Below are positions 1-5,955 of a stretch of DNA of 8,689 bases, in pieces. The notes beneath the pieces were generated by a model. The model saw only the letters and a list, made by a program, of their open reading frames with translations. It had not been told where the DNA came from and made no database searches. Where the stretch lies: the NCBI GenBank assembly GCA_035557475.1, contig DATMDV010000379.1:1-8689 (forward strand), given 5' to 3'. The position numbers were made by a program, and so were the translations under genes. Position 1 is the first letter of the stretch; the number at the start of each line of letters is the position of its first letter. Origin of the DNA: JALOLG01 sp035557475 (GTDB lineage: Bacteria > Actinomycetota > Acidimicrobiia > Acidimicrobiales > Ilumatobacteraceae).

Positions 1-1387
1 GTTGGACGTGATCGCCGACGAGGCCGAACTTGGCGAGCAGCGTCCGCACGTCCGACACCGTGAGACCGGTGGCATCCTGCATCGCCCGTTGCACCACCGC
101 GTCGTCGGCGAGCTGGTGGCGGGCCTGTTCGACCTCGCCGATCCGCACGCCGGCGCCGAGCGTCGCCGTCCCCGAATCCGGTTCGCGCCGCCCGAGGATC
201 AGGTCGATCAACGTCGTCTTCCCGCTGCCGTTGTGGCCGACGATCGCCAGCCGCTCGCCGTATTCGAGCAACAGGTCGATCGGTCCCAGCTGGAACCCGT
301 CGCGCTCGACGACGGCGTCGGTCAGGCGCGACACGATCTGCCCGCTGCGACCGACGTCAGCCACCTCGAGCTTCAGCTGCCACGGCTCGCGTGGTTTGTC
401 GGCCACGTCGAGGCGCTCGATCGCCCGCTCGGTGCGGGCGGCCTTGCCGGCGAGCTGCTCGGTCTGAGCCTTGCGGAAGGCGCGGATGTTCTTGTCGGGC
501 TCGCTGTCGAGCGACCGCCGGACCCGAGCCAAGCCCTGGCTCGCCCACTCCCGCTCGCGCTGCGCCCGACCGGCGAGCGTCTTGCGCTTCGTGTCGTACT
601 CCTCGAACTGCTCCCAGGCGTGTTGGCGGGCGAGTTCCCGCTCGTCGAGGTAGGTCTGCCAGCCGCCGGCGTACTCGGCGGTGCGGTGGCTGAACTCGTC
701 GAGCTCGACCACATGGGTCACGACCCGGTGAAGGAAGCGCCGGTCGTGGCTCACCAGCATGATCCCGGCCCGCTGTTGGAGCACCCATGTCTCGAGCCGT
801 TCGAGTCCGTCGAGGTCGAGGTCGTTGGTGGGCTCGTCGAGCAGGTAGGCGTCGAACCGGCTGAGCAGCAGGGCTGCCAGCGACGCCCGGGCCGCTTCGC
901 CGCCCGACAACGACGACGTCGTCTGGCCGAGCAGCCGGTCGGCCAGTCCGAGCGAGTGCCACACCTCTCCGACGCGCGCCTCGAAGTCGGTGGCGCCGAC
1001 CGCCAGCCACCGTTCGAGAGCGATCGAGTACCGGTCGTCGGCACCCTCCTCGGACCCGGCGAGCGCGTGCGTCGCCGCGTCGAGCCGTTCCTGGGCGGCG
1101 GTCACGCCCGCCCGACGCCGCAGCAGATCGTGCACCGTCTCGTCGTCGCGCCGTTCGGGCTCCTGCACCAGAAAGCCGACGTTTGCAGTCGGCGGGGCCG
1201 CCGTGACGGTCCCCCGGTCGGGCACGACTTCGCCCGCCAACACGCCGAGCAGCGTCGACTTCCCGACGCCGTTCGGTCCGACGAGCCCGGTGCGGCGACC
1301 AGGGATGACCGACACATCGACGCGGTCGAGGATGGTGCGGGCGCCACGTACGACGGTGACGCCACGGGCGAATAGGGATGCGGACAT
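1..1387 (-). CDS. ABC-F family ATPase, C-terminus off the window
   Basis: 462 residues are visible from the ATG at 1387 with no in-frame stop before the left edge. The first nucleotide-binding domain has Walker A GPNGVGKST (37-45), signature LSGGE (160-164) and Walker B LLDEPTNDLD (182-191). A long Arg/Glu/Lys-rich linker follows, typical of the interdomain arm of ABC-F proteins. The second domain has Walker A GHNGSGKTT (384-392); its signature and Walker B lie outside the window. There are no membrane segments, so this is a soluble tandem-ATPase, not an exporter. ABC-F proteins bind the ribosomal E site and act in translation or in resistance to ribosome-targeting antibiotics; which applies here cannot be told. 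The family usually runs 530-650 residues, so roughly 80 or more are missing. The start is supported by GGAG six bases upstream. The gene is divergent from the DtxR-type regulator. Confidence 0.93.
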   Translation of the reverse strand, partial: MSASLFARGVTVVRGARTILDRVDVSVIPGRRTGLVGPNGVGKSTLLGVLAGEVVPDRGTVTAAPPTANVGFLVQEPERRDDETVHDLLRRRAGVTAAQERLDAATHALAGSEEGADDRYSIALERWLAVGATDFEARVGEVWHSLGLADRLLGQTTSSLSGGEAARASLAALLLSRFDAYLLDEPTNDLDLDGLERLETWVLQQRAGIMLVSHDRRFLHRVVTHVVELDEFSHRTAEYAGGWQTYLDERELARQHAWEQFEEYDTKRKTLAGRAQREREWASQGLARVRRSLDSEPDKNIRAFRKAQTEQLAGKAARTERAIERLDVADKPREPWQLKLEVADVGRSGQIVSRLTDAVVERDGFQLGPIDLLLEYGERLAIVGHNGSGKTTLIDLILGRREPDSGTATLGAGVRIGEVEQARHQLADDAVVQRAMQDATGLTVSDVRTLLAKFGLVGDHVQ

Positions 1388-1393
1388 GCGGAA

Positions 1394-1397
1394 CTCC
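1394..1397 (-). promoter_or_regulatory. Ribosome binding site of the ABC-F gene
   Basis: GGAG lies six bases before the ATG at 1387. It fixes the start of the ABC-F gene. It contrasts with several other genes here that have no Shine-Dalgarno sequence and appear leaderless. Confidence 0.6.
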
Positions 1398-1517
1398 AAG
1401 GTTCGAGACGGATGGGACCGAGCTCAACGCGTGTCTGTCACGACCGCGACACTATCGGCCCTCCCGTCGAGCGCGGCGCCTCGATTTGCTCCCCCATCCC
1501 GCCATCATCCGCCCGGG

Positions 1518-1523
1518 TAGGCT
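1518..1523 (+). promoter_or_regulatory. -10 hexamer of a probably leaderless DtxR-family gene
   Basis: TAGGCT ends six bases before the ATG at 1530. Transcription starting about seven bases downstream would begin at or next to the A of the ATG, the classic actinobacterial leaderless arrangement. No good -35 box is seen 16-18 bases upstream. No clear iron-box palindrome is visible in 1388-1529, the 142-base divergent intergenic stretch, which holds nothing else that I recognise. Confidence 0.5.
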
Positions 1524-1529
1524 GTGCTC

Positions 1530-2189
1530 ATGCCTGCACCCGGAGAGCACCATCCTGCGTTCGAGGAGTACTGCGAGTGCATCTTCGAACTCGCCGAGGA
1601 CGATGTCGACATCATCCAAGCCCGCATCGCCGACCGGCTGCTGGTCAGCCGCCCGGCGGTGAGCGAGATGATCAAGCGGCTCGAGGTCGAAGGGCTGCTC
1701 ACCAACGATGGCGCCATCGTGCTCACCGCAGCTGGGGTCGAGCTCGCCGAACGCGTCGTACGCCGCCACCGGCTCGCCGAACGCTTCTTGACCGACGTCT
1801 TGAAGTTGTCGTGGGCGGAGGCGCACCATGAGGCCGGCAAGTGGGAGCACGTGATGAGCGACCACGTCGAACAGGCGATGGACCGGTTGCTCGGCAGTCC
1901 CACGACCTGCCCGCACGGCAACCCGATCCCCGGCTCCGCCTACGTCGAGACCGACGCTCGGCCGTTGTCCGGCATCGCCATCGGGTCGGAGTTCACCGTG
2001 GCTCGGATCCCCGAAGAGCTCGAGTTCACGCCCGGACTGCTCGAGTTCCTCGAGGAGAGCTCGATCCAGCCGGGTCATGTCGGCGTCATCACGGCCGCGT
2101 CGCCAGACGGCACGATGACCCTCGAGATCGACGGCCGCCACATCGGTGTCGGCGCGTTCGCGAGCGATCGCATCCTCGTCACCACGTGA
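1530..2189 (+). CDS. DtxR/IdeR/MntR-family metal-dependent transcriptional regulator
   Basis: 219 residues, close to IdeR in length. Residues about 10-70 form the winged helix-turn-helix (ARIADRLLVSRPAVSEMIKRL around 31-51). Residues 78-121 form the metal-binding/dimerisation domain (RRHRLAERF and HHEAGKWEHVMSDHVE). A GNPIPG motif (130-135) leads into a C-terminal FeoA/SH3-like domain (about 150-219). By hand alignment to DtxR/IdeR, His80, Glu84, His99, Glu106 and His107 match metal ligands, but Cys102 of IdeR is Gly103 here and Met10 is Glu13; Glu16 matches Glu11 of MntR. Metal specificity therefore cannot be read off; the N-terminal acidic pair leans towards a manganese-type site. It should repress metal uptake or storage genes when metal is bound. 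ATG 1530 is preferred over GTG 1524 because of the -10 hexamer spacing. The stop overlaps the lipoprotein start. Confidence 0.93.
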   Translation: MPAPGEHHPAFEEYCECIFELAEDDVDIIQARIADRLLVSRPAVSEMIKRLEVEGLLTNDGAIVLTAAGVELAERVVRRHRLAERFLTDVLKLSWAEAHHEAGKWEHVMSDHVEQAMDRLLGSPTTCPHGNPIPGSAYVETDARPLSGIAIGSEFTVARIPEELEFTPGLLEFLEESSIQPGHVGVITAASPDGTMTLEIDGRHIGVGAFASDRILVTT

Positions 2190-2590
2190 GCCGCGGCGCA
2201 CTGGTGGCAGCCATGGTGCTGTTGCTGACGGCGTGCGGAACCACCACCGTCGACCAATCCATCGTCGAGTCGGCCGACACGAGTGTCACCACCACGCTGC
2301 CCCCGATCAGGTCGGATGCGTCGCTGGCCGAGCTCGTGCGCGACCTCGCCGACTCGATGCGACATCTCGACGAAGAGGTGATCGAGGGCGACATCGACGA
2401 CGCGACGCTGGCACGGATCGACGAGATCTGGGTGATCGCCAAGCCACTGGCGCGCGAGCACAGCATCGATATGGAGTTCGGCCTGGAGCAGTCGGTCGAC
2501 CTGGCTCGCACGTCGGTCGAGCGGCGCCGCCCGGCCGACGCGAGCAAGGGCTACAAGATCGTCGCCGACCTCCTCGCGACGCTCGTCTGA
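2186..2590 (+). CDS. Small predicted lipoprotein coupled to the DtxR-family gene
   Basis: 134 residues from a GTG that overlaps the regulator's TGA in GTGA, so translation is probably coupled. The N-terminus is a short lipoprotein signal: Arg3, a hydrophobic stretch (about 5-14) and lipobox LTAC with Cys17 as the lipidation site. A Thr/Ser-rich linker (about 18-42) follows, then an acidic, mostly helical region containing DLADSMRHLDEEVIEGDIDD and a basic VERRRPADASKGYK stretch near the C-terminus. The mature protein should sit on the outer face of the cytoplasmic membrane. I do not recognise the family. Its coupling to a metal regulator suggests a role in metal homeostasis, such as extracytoplasmic binding or sensing; that is inference from position only. 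ATG at 2213 would remove the signal's n-region, so GTG 2186 is favoured. Confidence 0.82.
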   Translation: MSRGALVAAMVLLLTACGTTTVDQSIVESADTSVTTTLPPIRSDASLAELVRDLADSMRHLDEEVIEGDIDDATLARIDEIWVIAKPLAREHSIDMEFGLEQSVDLARTSVERRRPADASKGYKIVADLLATLV

Positions 2591-2668
2591 CGCCTCACCG
2601 AGCTGGCCTGAACTGGAGGCCCTCAACGCCGGGACCGGGCTGCTCGGGTTCAGCTGGTCCGTCAGACG
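2584..2668. terminator. Nested inverted repeat between convergent gene ends
   Basis: CGTCTGACG (2584-2592) and CGTCAGACG (2660-2668) are perfect 9-base inverted copies. Inside them, CTGAAC (2608-2613) pairs with GTTCAG (2648-2653). The left arm contains the lipoprotein stop and the right arm contains the stop of the VapC remnant. There is no T-tract, so a rho-independent terminator is only one possible reading, and the loop is long. Confidence 0.3.
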
Positions 2669-2840
2669 GGGCGGCGAACGTTGACGCCCGGCAAATCCAC
2701 GAAGCCGGCCCGGTCCGATGTCACAACAGTCCGACGCGTTGCCCGCGCCGTCGCCGCGATGATGAGATCGTGTGCGCCCTGTGGCGTTGCGTGCTTGCGC
2801 ACTGAGACGAGGAGGGCTGTGTGTGCGCGACACTCCGCCG
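2662..2840 (-). pseudogene. VapC-type PIN-domain toxin, C-terminal remnant
   Basis: About 58 residues of readable frame end at the stop at 2662. They match the C-terminal third of VapC proteins: a helix AECRAHTALLVSVRK, then GAHDLIIAATA with one conserved acidic residue, then TVVTSDRAGF with the last conserved acidic residue, and the terminal LPGVNV. The N-terminal half of the PIN domain, with its first two catalytic acids, is absent, and no VapB antitoxin gene is next to it. The upstream sequence changes directly into a different decayed gene near 2840, so the 5' part was lost by deletion. It should be inactive. The family call rests on pattern recognition of a short but characteristic motif set. 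Confidence 0.65.
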
Positions 2841-3175
2841 AGCCGGAATTGATACGCCCATCGCAACCCGTCGAGAACTGGCCGGAGCAGGTCCTCGTTG
2901 AGGTCGACCGGACGTCCGAGTGCCTCGAGGATCTGCTGGCGATGAATCCACCTCTCGGAGAGCTCTCTGGCGTGGTCCAACCACCTCGGGACCGATCCGT
3001 GCCGGCCCACGACACATCCGAGTCGTTCACACACGGGTCATGCGCATCGACCGCGTCAGCCATCGGAGCGTCCAACCACTCCAGCAACTCGATCACCAGC
3101 CGCGGGCTCAGCCGGCGCCGAACGAGTGATCACCAGAGAAGCTTGACCGACGCCAGCTCCCGTTCCCCCGGCGAT
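2841..3175 (-). pseudogene. Mycothiol-dependent maleylpyruvate isomerase-like gene, broken
   Basis: Three pieces in two frames together resemble the middle of the MDMPI/DinB-like family. The first frame gives RELASVKLLW (from about 3162), an in-frame TGA (3132-3130), then RRRLSPRLVIELLEWLDAPM and DVSWAGTD. Near 2995 the frame shifts by one base and continues as VPRWLDHARELSERWIHRQQ, then ILEALGRP and LLRPVLDGLRWAYQ. WAG, the ARE..ERWIHRQQI helix (with a His that is a metal ligand in this family) and GRP are typical of it. The N-terminus and the rest of the C-terminus are missing; the end abuts the VapC remnant. Intact members use mycothiol, which only actinobacteria make, supporting the host assignment. 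Positions 3176-3231 upstream hold nothing recognisable. Confidence 0.6.
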
Positions 3176-3231
3176 TTGCACCGCCGCGGCAGATGAGCCA
3201 GCGGTCGCGCCGAGGCCGGACTGCACTACCG

Positions 3232-3609
3232 CTAATGATCGCGGGGCTTCACCCAGCACAGACAGAAGGGATGGCCGGCGGGGTCTGCATACACCTGAAA
3301 GTCGTCGGGCGAGTCACCGTTCTCGGCCTCCTTCAACACCGTCGCGCCTAGAGACATGACGAGGTCGTGCGCCGCGGTCGGGTCATCGACCCACAGGTCG
3401 AGGTGGATCTGCTGCGGCGCGCCGCCGGGCCACTCGGGAGGCACATGGTTCGGTGCCAGCTGCACGCCAACCCGCGGTTGACCATCGACCAACACCATGT
3501 GCCAGTCGTCTTCGGCGTCGATCGTCCCGCCGTACACACCGGCCCAAAAGCTGCTCTCCGTGGCGAGATCGGCTGCGTCGAACACGACAACTTGGGCTTT
3601 GATCTTCAC
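3232..3609 (-). CDS. VOC-superfamily (glyoxalase-like) protein
   Basis: 125 residues from the GTG at 3609, one vicinal-oxygen-chelate domain of two beta-alpha-beta-beta-beta halves. Seen: VVVFDAADLATESSFWAGVYGG (7-28) at the N-terminus, the mid-chain QIHLDLWVDD (67-76) opening the second half, and DPAGHPFCLCW (109-119) near the C-terminus. These are characteristic of the Glyoxalase_6-like subgroup common in actinobacteria. Such proteins include metal-dependent lyases, isomerases and antibiotic-binding proteins; no substrate can be assigned. The open frame extends 42 codons upstream to 3735, but that stretch (Cys/Gly-rich, unlike the family) is probably untranslated. GTG 3609 gives the usual family start and has AACACT six bases upstream. 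It appears to be a single-gene unit. Confidence 0.88.
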   Translation of the reverse strand: MKIKAQVVVFDAADLATESSFWAGVYGGTIDAEDDWHMVLVDGQPRVGVQLAPNHVPPEWPGGAPQQIHLDLWVDDPTAAHDLVMSLGATVLKEAENGDSPDDFQVYADPAGHPFCLCWVKPRDH

Positions 3610-3615
3610 GCCACC

Positions 3616-3621
3616 AGTGTT
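3616..3621 (-). promoter_or_regulatory. Possible -10 hexamer of the VOC gene
   Basis: AACACT ends exactly six bases before the GTG at 3609, the same spacing as in front of the DtxR-family gene. The first base departs from TANNNT, so this is weaker alone; the shared spacing is the argument. The rest of the gap to the cyclase gene (3622-3808) holds only a tandem CGATCGG pair near 3695 and a 5-bp hairpin AGATC/GATCT near 3774-3789. Confidence 0.3.
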
Positions 3622-3808
3622 GCAGCCACATCCTGCGCAGCAAGTCCAGCCGAGCGGCAGAGTCAGTTGTCTACTTCCCTTCCGTGCCTCGTTCCGATCG
3701 GCGATCGGCGCGAGCGGGTCAGCTGTCCCGTGCAACGGAGACCAGTCGTCCCGTCATCACCTTTCCGCGTGTAGATCTTCACCGATCTGAGACGACGACG
3801 GCCTCCGA

Positions 3809-4729
3809 CTATGGACGATCGCCAAACCACTGCACACGGCGGACGTCGTACGGCTCCTGCTTGCCCTTGAGCACGACCTGCTCGGGCACACCGATCGGAG
3901 TCGGAAGGAATCGAGCGAGCCGAGCGGACAGGACGACCTCGCCCGCCGCCGCATGGCCCTGGAGGCGCGAGGCTGTGTTGACGACATCGCCGACCGCGGT
4001 GAAGTCGTGCACGGCGGTGTCGCCGATGTTCCCGATGAACGCCTCCCCGAAGTCCGCACCGATGCCGATCGCGAAGTCCGGAACACCCGCGGTGCCGTAA
4101 CCGACGCGCTCGAGGAGTTCACGAGCGTGCTCGAGCATCACGTGGGCGACGTGCCGGCGGACGTCGTCATCGATCGAGGCCGCGAGCGTCATGATGGCCG
4201 GCACATACAGCGCCATGACCTCGTCGCCGATCAGCTTGTCGATGAGTGCCTCGGGGAAGAAGACCTTCTCGGCGTGGGCGTAGAAGCGTCTCAGTTCGAC
4301 GCTCACCTCGGCCGGCGTGCGCGACTCCGAGTCGGACGTGAACCCGCGAAGGTCGGCGAACAAGACGCCGATCTCCAACGTCATCCCCCCGGGCGGGGCC
4401 AGTTCGACGCACGTCGAGCAAATGTTCGGGTTCTTACGCGACGGGCGGTAGCCGAAGGGCCGCACGAGCCGGGCGCCGACGCCGGCAAACGGCGCGCCGC
4501 AGTAACCGCAGCGAGGTGTGCTTGGCAGCATCCGGAGAACTCGTTTGAACGCCCGAGTGCGGGGTTGGGACCCGAACCTCCAGTACGACTCCCAGTCATC
4601 GGGAGTCAACGGTTCGTCGGGGTGCTTGCGGGCCTGCTTCAAGAGCCCTTTCAGCGCCTGGCGCTGCACGAAGGAGGGACGCCGCGCCGACCCGTTACGG
4701 TCGTCGCCCGAGATCTCGTCGCCCTTCAC
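3809..4729 (-). CDS. Class III adenylate cyclase with N-terminal four-cysteine module
   Basis: 306 residues from GTG 4729. The N-terminal part has a Lys/Arg-rich helix and W-E-S-Y-W segment, then CGYC (Cys74, Cys77) and CSTC (Cys104, Cys107), a likely zinc-ribbon-type module seen in a group of actinobacterial cyclases. The catalytic domain follows: LFADLRGFTS with metal Asp126, DKLIGDEVMAL with purine-selecting Lys165 and metal Asp169, and HDFTAVGDVVNTASRL with Asp242, Asn251 and Arg255. Lys and Asp at the selectivity positions predict ATP over GTP. The full catalytic set is on one chain and class III enzymes work as dimers, so a cAMP-forming homodimer is expected. No membrane segment is seen. 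The start is uncertain: ATG 4798, overlapping the previous stop as TGATG, is in frame, but codons between 4798 and 4729 look less coding-like. Confidence 0.9.
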   Translation of the reverse strand: MKGDEISGDDRNGSARRPSFVQRQALKGLLKQARKHPDEPLTPDDWESYWRFGSQPRTRAFKRVLRMLPSTPRCGYCGAPFAGVGARLVRPFGYRPSRKNPNICSTCVELAPPGGMTLEIGVLFADLRGFTSDSESRTPAEVSVELRRFYAHAEKVFFPEALIDKLIGDEVMALYVPAIMTLAASIDDDVRRHVAHVMLEHARELLERVGYGTAGVPDFAIGIGADFGEAFIGNIGDTAVHDFTAVGDVVNTASRLQGHAAAGEVVLSARLARFLPTPIGVPEQVVLKGKQEPYDVRRVQWFGDRP

Positions 4730-4758
4730 CCCGGACAGGATGGCTGTTCGTCGCTCAT
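4726..4758 (-). other. Ten-codon leader ORF overlapping the cyclase start
   Basis: ATG 4758 opens MSDEQPSCPG and stops at TGA 4728-4726, which overlaps the cyclase GTG 4729 as GTGA. A hexamer GAGCTT ends seven bases before this ATG. It may be a leader peptide coupled to the cyclase, the true N-terminus of the cyclase displaced by a frameshift, or chance. The codons look coding-like, but the stretch is too short to prove anything. Confidence 0.25.
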
Positions 4759-4797
4759 GACCGCAAAGCTCCCGCGGGCGCTGAGTGCACAAGCGCA

Positions 4798-5028
4798 TCA
4801 CGGCAGTGATGTGCGACGCATTCGTCGACGGATGAACAGCACCGCGCCACTCAGCGCAGGTGCGACCCGGCCGACCCAGCCGGGCACCCAACCGCTCGCC
4901 CAACCGGTCGCCTCGATCGCCGCGACCTCACCCACTGAAGCCTCGTCGGCATCGTTGACGGCGCGCTCTCGGGCGATCGACTCGTCGTACCGGTGTTGCC
5001 AGGCACTTCGGGAGTCGCGGTCCACCAT
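4798..5028 (-). CDS. Small protein of unknown function upstream of the cyclase
   Basis: 76 residues from ATG 5028. The N-terminal half is charged (MVDRDSRSAWQHRYDES and a Glu/Asp-rich run). The C-terminal half is Trp/Gly-rich (ATGWASGWVPGWVGRVAPAL) with a short hydrophobic stretch SGAVLFI and a basic RRRMRR tail, suggesting a membrane-associated or weak single-span protein. Third positions are G/C-rich throughout. The frame opens 17 codons earlier, but those look non-coding, and CAATCT lies six bases before ATG 5028. The stop overlaps an in-frame ATG of the cyclase as TGATG, so the two may be cotranscribed. I do not recognise the family. Confidence 0.5.
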   Translation of the reverse strand: MVDRDSRSAWQHRYDESIARERAVNDADEASVGEVAAIEATGWASGWVPGWVGRVAPALSGAVLFIRRRMRRTSLP

Positions 5029-5034
5029 CCAGGC

Positions 5035-5040
5035 AGATTG
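5035..5040 (-). promoter_or_regulatory. Possible -10 hexamer of the small gene
   Basis: CAATCT ends six bases before ATG 5028, the shared leaderless spacing of this window. The repeated upstream element begins about 33 bases further upstream. Confidence 0.35.
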
Positions 5041-5072
5041 CCCGAGCGTGGCTGACGGCGCAACGACCGTCG

Positions 5073-5137
5073 GGCGCACAGACTGCCCGCTCGTAGCTCA
5101 CGAAGCAACGACAAGTAGGGGCGCAGATCGTTCGAGC
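5073..5137 (-). repeat. Repeated upstream element, copy A
   Basis: Read on the minus strand this stretch aligns along its whole length with 7951-8013 at roughly four-fifths identity by eye, with two one-base gaps. The best-kept core reads GTCGTTGC-TCG-GAGC-ACG followed by AGCGGGCA (dashes are the differing bases). CTTGTCG pairs with CTACGAG across a 12-base loop with one wobble and one mismatch. It starts 45 bases upstream of the small gene's ATG at 5028. The remainder of the 231-base gap (5138-5259) shows nothing further. Confidence 0.55.
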
Positions 5138-5259
5138 GCGGGCAGCGCCGCTGCGCCCTGGCCTGCTACTCGACGGTCACGACCGGCGGCTGCTGTGGTT
5201 CGCCGACGAGATGTCTCCCACGAACTCAGACGTGCTCGCACGAGGGGAGGTAGGGGAGT

Positions 5260-5937
5260 TCAGTCCTCGATCTCGAGCTGACGATCGAGCGTGACGATCT
5301 CGGTGCGAGTCGGGACGCTCCTCGCCAGTTCGGCGACGAAGTCGTCGTCGCCTCCGATGTAGAGCGACCAGAAGTCGATGTCGGTCGCGACGAACCATCG
5401 TCGATCGTCCGGCCAGAAAAGGTCCGGGTTGCGCCACTCGCCCATCGGTTCCGGGTGGGACAACTGGGTCGCCGCCGAGACCGGTCCCTCCAACAGGTAA
5501 TAGGTGCGGTTCGGCAGGTCGAAGCGCGGAACCTGAACCAACGCAGCCCGGATGGCAGCGTTGCGACGTTCGCCCTCCTCGCGCACCCGTGATCGCTCCG
5601 CCTCGCGTGCCCGGCGGGTTTCCTCGTCGAGCGGAGGATCGCGCCACGCGACATGGGTCGTGGCGGTGTCGAAGCCGTGGCCCTCCCACACGGCGAACCA
5701 CGCCCGATCAGGGCTGCAGGTGTGCCGTTCACCGATCGAAGCGACGATCTCGTACAGGTGGCGGTACGCCGTCCACCAGCCGTCAGGGCGCGGGCTCGGT
5801 GCGCGCACACGTAGCACCGACGGGTACTGATTCGGCACGAGCGCACCGACGGTCCACCACACACCCCGACACGCTGCGGCGATCCATCCCGCTGACGCGA
5901 CCGTGTCGGGCGACCTGACGTGGTCACCGAAGATCAT
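5260..5937 (-). CDS. Conserved actinobacterial protein of unknown function
   Basis: 225 residues, soluble, rich in Trp and Tyr. Recognisable blocks: a N-terminal segment with WWTVGALVP (27-35), WFAVWEGHG (80-88), a highly charged helix (about 104-130, EETRRAREAERSR and on), RTYYLLEGPV (144-153) and NPDLFWPDDRRWFVATDIDF (170-189) followed by LYIGG. I recall this block order in many actinobacterial proteins annotated only as hypothetical; no biochemical role is known to me. No signal peptide, membrane segment or catalytic motif is evident. The WPDDRRWFVATDID block looks like the most constrained part. ATG 5937 is chosen because GAGCCT lies six bases upstream. It stands alone on this strand, unless the doubtful small ORF at 5956-6186 is real and precedes it by 18 bases. 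Confidence 0.85.
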   Translation of the reverse strand: MIFGDHVRSPDTVASAGWIAAACRGVWWTVGALVPNQYPSVLRVRAPSPRPDGWWTAYRHLYEIVASIGERHTCSPDRAWFAVWEGHGFDTATTHVAWRDPPLDEETRRAREAERSRVREEGERRNAAIRAALVQVPRFDLPNRTYYLLEGPVSAATQLSHPEPMGEWRNPDLFWPDDRRWFVATDIDFWSLYIGGDDDFVAELARSVPTRTEIVTLDRQLEIED

Positions 5938-5943
5938 GCCGAC

Positions 5944-5949
5944 AGGCTC
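5944..5949 (-). promoter_or_regulatory. Possible -10 hexamer of the unknown-function gene
   Basis: GAGCCT ends six bases before ATG 5937. The same hexamer with three more identical bases after it (GAGCCTGTC) occurs at 6198-6190, again six bases from a possible GTG start. Confidence 0.4.
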
Positions 5950-5955
5950 GCACGA

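Noticed and set aside
2..1375. A 457-codon plus-strand open frame
   Set aside because: It is the exact antisense of the ABC-F gene in the same codon register; the minus strand carries Walker A, signature and Walker B motifs, so the plus frame is a GC-driven shadow.
2662..2840. An active VapBC toxin-antitoxin system
   Set aside because: The N-terminal half of the PIN domain and any antitoxin gene are absent; what remains could not form the catalytic site.
2075..3034. A 319-codon minus-strand frame as one real protein
   Set aside because: Only its first part (about 2992-2841) resembles a protein family; the rest runs antisense through the lipoprotein and the end of the regulator, so it is a decayed fragment plus shadow.
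3695..3708. Tandem CGATCGG copies as a regulatory repeat
   Set aside because: Only two 7-base units, a common word in this composition, with no matching copies near other promoters.
3610..3735. N-terminal extension of the VOC protein
   Set aside because: The 42 extra residues include a Cys/Gly-rich run unlike the family, and GTG 3609 gives the expected first strand with a promoter-like hexamer six bases upstream.
3953..5281. A 442-codon plus-strand open frame
   Set aside because: It lies opposite the cyclase and the small upstream gene, whose minus-strand products have recognisable motifs or natural codon use; the plus translation has low complexity and no motifs.
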